Assembly (NCBI GenBank): GCA_003165855.1
Contig: PMXH01000288.1
Coordinates: 559-9,220, forward strand
Reading direction: 5' to 3'
Length of the DNA stretch: 8,662 bases
Source: Acidobacteriaceae bacterium
GTDB taxonomy: Bacteria; Acidobacteriota; Terriglobia; Terriglobales; Acidobacteriaceae
The notes below the pieces were generated by a model, which saw only the letters and a program-made list of their open reading frames with translations, searched no databases and had not been told where the DNA came from. The translations under genes and the position numbers were made by a program. Below, piece after piece: positions 5,006 through 8,662 of this stretch. Every line of letters begins with the position of its first letter. The stretch's first letter is position 1.

Positions 5006-6244
5006 CTACTCTGACCATCTCCGGAACAGCAGAGCTCCATTCGTCCCGCCGAAGCCGAAAGAATTCGACATGGCGTATTCGAGTTTGGCTTTGCGGGCAT
5101 GGTTGGGGACGAAATCCATGCCGGCGGTTTCGGGGTCCTGGCTGACGAGGTTGATGGTGGGCGGCAGGATCTGATCGCGGAGGGCGAGGACGGTGATGCC
5201 GGCTTCAAGGCCGCCGGCGCCGCCGAGGAGGTGGCCGGTCATGGATTTGGTGGAACTGACTGGGATCTTGCGCGCGCCGAAGAAATTGCGGATGGCGTGA
5301 GCCTCAAGCGTGTCGCCGATGGGGGTAGAAGTGCCGTGGGCGTTGACGTAATCGACCTGGTCCGGAGTGATGCCGGCATCGCGCGCGGCATTGCGCATGA
5401 CGCGAAATCCGCCTTCGTGCTCGGGAGCGGGCTGGGTCATGTGGTAGGCGTCGCCGGACATGCCATAGCCGGCAATTTCGGCGAGGATGGGAGCGCCGCG
5501 CCGACGTGCGTATTCGAGTTCTTCGAGCACAAGAATGCCGGCGCCTTCGCCCATGACAAAGCCGTCGCGATCCTTGTCCCAGGGACGGCTCGCTTTTTCG
5601 GGATCGTCATTGCGAGTGGAAAGCGCGCGCATGGCGGCAAATCCGCCGACGCCCATCTGCGTGATGGCGGCCTCGGAGCCGCCGGCGATCATCACGTCAG
5701 CGTCGTTGTGCTGGATGATGCGGAAAGAATCTCCGATGGAATGAGCGCTGGTGGTGCAAGCGGTGGCTGTGGCCTCATTGGGACCCTTGGCGCCGAAGCG
5801 CATGGAAACATGGCCGGCGGCAAGATTGATAATGGCGGCGGGAATAAAGAAAGGGGAAATCTTGCGCGGCCCGCCCTCCATAAGCGCGGCGTGTTCGCGT
5901 TCGATGATGTCAAATCCACCGATGCCGGACCCGATGTGTACGCCCACGCGCTCGGCGTTTTCGGGCGTGATCTGCAGGGCCGACATCTTGAACGCTTCAT
6001 CCGCGGCAGCGATGGCCAGGTGGATGAAGCGTCCCATCTTCTTGACTTCTTTTTTTTCGATGAAGTTGAGGGGATCGAAGTTCTTGACCTCGGCTGCGAT
6101 CTGGCAGGCAAAATTTGTGGAGTCGAACTGGGTGATGCGGGCCACGCCGCTCTTGCCGGCGAGCACGGCCTGCCACACCTCTCCAGTGGTATTTCCCACG
6201 CCGCAGATCAGGCCGATGCCGGTAACGACGACCCTGCGTCCCAA
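5006..6244 (-). CDS. fabF: 3-oxoacyl-[acyl-carrier-protein] synthase II
   Basis: Elongating condensing enzyme of type II fatty-acid synthesis: it joins malonyl-ACP to acyl-ACP in the cytosol with loss of CO2. The protein has 412 residues, the usual length. The Cys-His-His triad is intact: Cys163 in TACTTSAHSIGD, His303 in NAHGTSTPIGD and His338 in KSMTGHLLGGAGG. The C-terminal SFGFGGTN holds the gating Phe. The start is TTG at 6244, one base after the acpP stop, giving LGRRVVVTGIGLI at the conserved N-terminus; GGCGG eight bases upstream, inside acpP, may serve the ribosome, so translation is probably coupled to acpP. The 3' end faces the toxin-antitoxin module, and a decayed copy of its last codons lies 752 bases away. 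Confidence 0.97.
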   Translation of the reverse strand: MGRRVVVTGIGLICGVGNTTGEVWQAVLAGKSGVARITQFDSTNFACQIAAEVKNFDPLNFIEKKEVKKMGRFIHLAIAAADEAFKMSALQITPENAERVGVHIGSGIGGFDIIEREHAALMEGGPRKISPFFIPAAIINLAAGHVSMRFGAKGPNEATATACTTSAHSIGDSFRIIQHNDADVMIAGGSEAAITQMGVGGFAAMRALSTRNDDPEKASRPWDKDRDGFVMGEGAGILVLEELEYARRRGAPILAEIAGYGMSGDAYHMTQPAPEHEGGFRVMRNAARDAGITPDQVDYVNAHGTSTPIGDTLEAHAIRNFFGARKIPVSSTKSMTGHLLGGAGGLEAGITVLALRDQILPPTINLVSQDPETAGMDFVPNHARKAKLEYAMSNSFGFGGTNGALLFRRWSE

Positions 6245-6245
6245 A

Positions 6246-6491
6246 CTACTTGCCGCCTTTCGAATGCTTGGAAATGTAATCGATGGCGTCCTGCACGGTG
6301 CGGATCTTTTCCGCGTCTTCGTCGGGGATTTCGATGTCGAAGCCTTCTTCGAAGGCCATTACCAGCTCGACGGTGTCGAGGGAATCCGCGCCCAGGTCGT
6401 CCACGAACGAAGCGCTGGAGGTGACCTCACCCTCGTCCACACCCAATTGCTCTACGATGATCTGTTTTACCTTCTCGTCAACGGCTGCCAT
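6246..6491 (-). CDS. acpP: Acyl carrier protein
   Basis: An acidic 81-residue protein carrying growing acyl chains on a phosphopantetheine arm. Ser37 in [16 protein letters not shown] is the attachment site, and [13 protein letters not shown] is the standard helix III region. The length is normal for the family, slightly longer by a KHSKGGK tail. GAGGAG lies four bases before the ATG (minus strand 5'-GAGGAGAAACATG). It is the first gene of an acpP-fabF operon; fabD, fabG and fabH are not next to it. Two candidate promoters lie 147 or more bases upstream. Confidence 0.97.
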   Translation of the reverse strand: MAAVDEKVKQIIVEQLGVDEGEVTSSASFVDDLGADSLDTVELVMAFEEGFDIEIPDEDAEKIRTVQDAIDYISKHSKGGK

Positions 6492-6637
6492 GTTTCTCCT
6501 CGCTTAATTCGATTTGATTTGAAATTCGACACCGGGATTCTGGGGTCGCCGGTTTCCGCTTTCCGTCCGGCTTTCGCCCGAACCCTCCGCGATTTCGCTA
6601 CTCGCAGGTGCTACCGCATAGAAATAGGCGAACGTGT

Positions 6638-6667
6638 AGTGTAATCGTCCCGGTGAATTGATGTAAA
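6638..6667 (-). promoter_or_regulatory. Predicted acpP-fabF promoter (proximal)
   Basis: On the minus strand TTTACA (6667-6662) and TACACT (6643-6638) are separated by 18 bases. RNA would start near 6631, leaving a leader of about 140 bases before acpP. The match is 5 of 6 at -35 and 4 of 6 at -10. Confidence 0.5.
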
Positions 6668-6722
6668 GGAAGGGAATCGCCACACGGGACAACCCCTTGG
6701 CCGACTCCGGATCGGACAGTTG

Positions 6723-6752
6723 ATCCTAACGGTTGGCAGTTCTCGCGGTCAA
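6723..6752 (-). promoter_or_regulatory. Possible second, distal acpP-fabF promoter
   Basis: On the minus strand TTGACC (6752-6747), an 18-base spacer and TAGGAT (6728-6723). It is weaker at -10 than the proximal candidate and would add about 85 bases to the leader. Confidence 0.3.
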
Positions 6753-6812
6753 ACGGCGGGCAAGTTGGTAGTGGGTTAGTTTGGCTTACGCGTTGGGCCG
6801 GTTGAGCGGGAG

Positions 6813-6850
6813 ATCCTTCGCTACGCCTGAAAAACGGCTCCGCTCAGGAT
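6813..6850. repeat. Dispersed inverted repeat (ATCCT...AGGAT)
   Basis: Arms ATCCTTCGCTACGCC (6813-6827) and GGCTCCGCTCAGGAT (6836-6850) form an imperfect palindrome around GAAAAAC-like bases. GGCTCCGCTCAGGA matches GGCTTCGCTCAGGG at 1932-1945 in 12 of 14 positions, so both belong to one family of short repeats of the kind common between genes in soil bacteria. Confidence 0.55.
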
Positions 6851-6934
6851 GACAATCGTCGTGTAACAGTCAAACTGCCCCGGTACCGGCAAGTTATGAT
6901 TGGACGATTTGCACCTCGGTTGAGGGAGTTCACG

Positions 6935-7372
6935 GTGAAGAGTGTTTGGGTGTGGCTTGTGATGTTGGGCCCGATGGCGTGTGCGGCGCCTTGTCCGGCG
7001 GGGCAGGCGAAGGATGGGAGCGCACTCGTCCAGAACGAGCGGACGTGGGCCAAGGCTCTGGAGGTACGCGACGCGGCGGCGTTGAGCTGCTTACTGGCCG
7101 ACGAGTTTGAAGACGCGGGACCAGACGGAACGCTGCAGGATCGCGACACGACGCTGGCCAAAGCGGTGAAACATTCGCCGGTGCATCATGAATTAACGGA
7201 GATGCAGGCCCACGTGCAAGGGGATTTAGGCTACATCCGAGGCTTGGCGACGGCCGTGGACGCGCAGGGCAAAGTTCTTGCGAGAGTTCGCTTCACCGAC
7301 ATTTATGTGTATCGCGACGGGCGATGGCAGGCGGTCGCCGCGCATGAATCGATGCTGACGGCGACGCCATAG
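6935..7372 (+). CDS. Exported NTF2-like (DUF4440/SnoaL) protein
   Basis: A 145-residue protein with an N-terminal signal peptide (MKSVWVWLVMLGPMACAAP), probably cut after ACA. A lipoprotein reading with Cys16 is possible, but the lipobox is poor. Residues 29-140 look like a cone-shaped NTF2 domain of the DUF4440 type: ALVQNERTWAKALEVRDAAA is the opening helix pair, LLADEFED the turn, and FTDIYVYRDGRWQAVAAHES the closing strands. Family members bind small ligands or act as unassigned enzymes; no catalytic set is evident. The GTG at 6935 was preferred over the ATG at 6896 because GAGGGAG lies six bases upstream and the signal peptide then starts cleanly. dtd follows after 12 bases, so the two are probably co-transcribed. 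Confidence 0.75.
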   Translation: MKSVWVWLVMLGPMACAAPCPAGQAKDGSALVQNERTWAKALEVRDAAALSCLLADEFEDAGPDGTLQDRDTTLAKAVKHSPVHHELTEMQAHVQGDLGYIRGLATAVDAQGKVLARVRFTDIYVYRDGRWQAVAAHESMLTATP

Positions 7373-7384
7373 CGGAAGGGAATT

Positions 7385-7843
7385 GTGAGTTCTATGCGGG
7401 CTGTGGTGCAGCGGGTGAGCCGGGCTCGAGTCACGGTGAATGGTGAGATCACGGGCGAGATTGGCCTGGGGCTGCTGGTTTTGCTGGGCGTGGGCCGGGA
7501 CGATACCGAGGCCGATGCAATCTACCTGGCGGAAAAAATCTGCGGCTTACGAGTTTTTGAAGATGCCCAGGGAAAAATGAACCGCAGCGTGCAAGATGCT
7601 GGCGGTAGCGTGCTGGCGGTTTCGCAGTTCACGCTGTATGGAGATGTGCGACGAGGCAAGCGGCCGTCGTTTGATGCAGCAGCGGCGCCGGAGAAAGCGC
7701 GACCGCTCTACGAATTCTTTGTGGAGCAGATTCGTGCCGCGGGACTGCGCTGCGAGACCGGGCGGTTTCAAGAAACGATGAGGGTGGAACTGATGAATGA
7801 GGGGCCGGTGACCATTCTGCTGGATTCGGGAAAGGGGTTTTAG
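7385..7843 (+). CDS. dtd: D-aminoacyl-tRNA deacylase
   Basis: Cytosolic proofreading enzyme that removes D-amino acids (and glycine from mischarged tRNA) by hydrolysing the ester on tRNA. The 152-residue length is normal. [15 protein letters not shown] opens the protein; SQFTLYGD (80-87) carries the family's active-site strand, [15 protein letters not shown] follows, and NEGPVT (138-143) holds the cross-subunit Gly-Pro motif that rejects L-residues. The motif before it reads GRFQETM, where GxFGAxM is more usual, a modest variation. GTG at 7385 has GGAAGG five bases upstream; the ATG at 7394 (starting MRAVVQ) fits family alignments but is 14 bases from that site. Second gene after the DUF4440-like gene. 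Confidence 0.96.
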   Translation: MSSMRAVVQRVSRARVTVNGEITGEIGLGLLVLLGVGRDDTEADAIYLAEKICGLRVFEDAQGKMNRSVQDAGGSVLAVSQFTLYGDVRRGKRPSFDAAAAPEKARPLYEFFVEQIRAAGLRCETGRFQETMRVELMNEGPVTILLDSGKGF

Positions 7844-7855
7844 AGAAGATGGAGC

Positions 7856-8038
7856 TTGGAATCAACCGTTGGTCAAGGGCGGTTTGTTTCCGCGCCCGAG
7901 ACTCCGACCCACAACGTTACCAAAGTGGAGCAGATTCAGAGTTGGCGCAGCAGCGTTCCGCCAGAAGTGCTCAAGTGGCGTAAAGGCCCGCCGGACACGG
8001 GTTACGATTGGTTGGCGCAATGGCGACTTCGCTGGTGA
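7856..8038 (+). CDS. Possible small protein, unrecognised
   Basis: A 60-codon frame from TTG just after dtd, with GAGAAG seven bases before the start. The product is Trp-rich (five Trp, four of them in the last 22 residues, as in PEVLKWRKGPPDTGYDWLAQ), with no membrane segment or motif I know. About two thirds of third positions are G or C, compatible with coding but not decisive. It could be a small translated gene, a remnant, or chance. Confidence 0.3.
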   Translation: MESTVGQGRFVSAPETPTHNVTKVEQIQSWRSSVPPEVLKWRKGPPDTGYDWLAQWRLRW

Positions 8039-8086
8039 CAGGGGGTGAGAGAAACTTTAGTTCGGAGTCATACTTAGGAAGACGAC

Positions 8087-8092
8087 TATACT
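8087..8092 (+). promoter_or_regulatory. -10 element for leaderless small-protein mRNA
   Basis: TATACT (5 of 6 to consensus) ends seven bases before the ATG at 8100, so RNA should begin at or within a base of the start codon. No Shine-Dalgarno sequence and no clear -35 box are present. Confidence 0.5.
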
Positions 8093-8099
8093 CGAAGCT

Positions 8100-8309
8100 A
8101 TGAGACACTACACCATCAAAATGATGAACAGCTTCAGCATGTTCAATTGTCCGCTGTGTAAGCATTTCGTCACCACACAGGACTTCAGCAGCCTAAACGG
8201 CAATTGCCGCACCCAGGCCGCAAAAGCGATGAATGAGCACGCCGCGGCTGCACATGGCCGCCCCGTATACATGCCACCGCGTGAGGCTCAGATGTGGCAC
8301 GCTCACTAA
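8100..8309 (+). CDS. Small protein with putative C2H2-type zinc-binding site
   Basis: A 69-residue protein I cannot assign to a named family. MFNCPLCKHF supplies a Cys17-x2-Cys20 pair, and MNEHAAAAHG supplies His47-x4-His52, giving Cx2C-x26-Hx4H, a plausible single zinc site; Cys36 is an extra candidate ligand. The C-terminus is PREAQMWHAH. No signal or membrane segment. The only upstream signal is TATACT seven bases before the ATG, so translation is probably leaderless. A DNA- or RNA-binding role would suit the fold but is inference only. Confidence 0.6.
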   Translation: MRHYTIKMMNSFSMFNCPLCKHFVTTQDFSSLNGNCRTQAAKAMNEHAAAAHGRPVYMPPREAQMWHAH

Positions 8310-8346
8310 ATGTGTATTCGACCGAAGCAGTGAAAGGCAGTGCGGT

Positions 8347-8538
8347 ATGACGCCTGAAACGTATTACACCATCCGCCGAATCCAGTCGCCCTGTGGATCT
8401 CGACTGACGGCGGTCTTCGACCTCACTTACAGGCGCGTGTGGCGTCCGGAACTCGGCGATGAAGGCGAGTGGTGCGACTTCTTAGTTCAACAGAAGGAAG
8501 TTGAGACAGGCCAACTTTCCGCCTTGGCTACCACATAG
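8347..8538 (+). CDS. Small hypothetical protein
   Basis: A 63-residue frame from ATG, with AAAGG nine bases upstream. It follows the zinc-site protein by 37 bases on the same strand and may be co-transcribed. The product (MTPETYYTIRRIQSPCGSRL, then Trp-containing VWRPELGDEGEWCDFLVQQK) is polar and soluble, with no motif I recognise. The frame continues open to an ATG at 8233, but that would overlap the preceding gene. The final 124 bases after its stop show nothing I can support. Confidence 0.45.
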   Translation: MTPETYYTIRRIQSPCGSRLTAVFDLTYRRVWRPELGDEGEWCDFLVQQKEVETGQLSALATT

Positions 8539-8662
8539 GACTGCATCCGCCGTTCGGAATTGCTCGCCTCTCAAAAAGAACTACAGAATGATCGCGCTTC
8601 AGAGACCTTGCTCTCGCCACCGAGGCAGGGCTTCCCTATCAGGCTGCGGAAAAATGGACTCC

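Larger units (their letters stand above)
6492..6934. other. Intergenic region between divergent acpP and DUF4440 genes
   Basis: This 443-base stretch holds the acpP leader and promoters on the minus strand, a dispersed palindromic repeat at 6813-6850 and, near its right end, TATGAT (6895-6900), a possible -10 for the plus-strand gene at 6935. A minus-strand frame of 62 codons (6692-6504) has no ribosome site or recognisable similarity, and I treat it as chance. I see no other gene here. Confidence 0.6.

Noticed and set aside
5099..6424. Very long plus-strand open frame of 441 codons
   Set aside because: It is antisense to fabF and acpP, whose motifs are unmistakable; long antisense frames are usual in GC-rich genes, and this one has low-complexity composition.
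6504..6692. Minus-strand frame of 62 codons upstream of acpP
   Set aside because: No ribosome site or recognisable similarity, and the predicted acpP promoter lies within it.
6896..6934. ATG at 6896 as start of the DUF4440-like gene
   Set aside because: It lies inside TATGAT, a likely -10 box, has no ribosome site, and would put charged residues before the signal peptide.
8100..8165. Minus-strand frame 8165-7971
   Set aside because: Overlaps the zinc-site gene and its promoter, and has no supporting signal.
1..8662. CRISPR array, insertion sequence or transposase
   Set aside because: No regular spaced repeats, no transposase motif and no terminal inverted repeats were seen.

Overview
The window is a moderately GC-rich bacterial chromosomal segment. 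It has compact gene spacing, GTG and TTG starts, and short dispersed GGCTTCGCTCAGGG-type palindromes. Gene content (an acpP-fabF pair, a DUF374 acyltransferase, a VOC protein with the LKKQAK-type N-terminal domain, PilZ, MgtC/DUF4010, DTD) suggests a soil-type Acidobacteriota (Koribacter-like) or similar lineage. That assignment is an inference from style and content; no marker gene proves it.

Layout. Positions 1-115 (minus) hold the start of a cobalamin riboswitch with its own promoter; the regulated gene lies beyond the left edge. Positions 291-2738 hold three minus-strand genes: a VOC protein behind a good sigma70-type promoter, a DUF374 acyltransferase whose apparent N-terminal extension is repeat DNA, and a degenerate-receiver/PilZ protein. 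A G-rich hairpin separates the last from the plus-strand MgtC/DUF4010 membrane protein (3005-4264). Next come a decayed copy of the fabF 3' end (about 4275-4395), a two-gene toxin-antitoxin module (AbrB/MazE-type antitoxin, RelE/ParE-type toxin; 4443-4963), and the intact minus-strand acpP-fabF operon (6491-5006). From 6935 the plus strand carries an exported NTF2/DUF4440-like protein and D-aminoacyl-tRNA deacylase (dtd), 12 bases apart. The right end has short unrecognised ORFs, one a likely zinc-binding protein with the signature of a leaderless transcript.

How the genes work together. acpP and fabF supply the carrier protein and elongating condensing enzyme of type II fatty-acid synthesis. 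The acyltransferase probably uses acyl chains for envelope lipid, but nothing links it to the pair by operon. DTD is translational quality control. The PilZ protein is probably a cyclic-di-GMP-responsive effector.

The most notable structure is the toxin-antitoxin module lying exactly between a decayed fabF 3' end and the intact one, as expected if a small mobile segment entered the end of fabF and displaced or duplicated its tail. Two genes (1871 and 8100) have a TANNNT -10 element six to seven bases before the start codon and no Shine-Dalgarno sequence, which points to leaderless expression.
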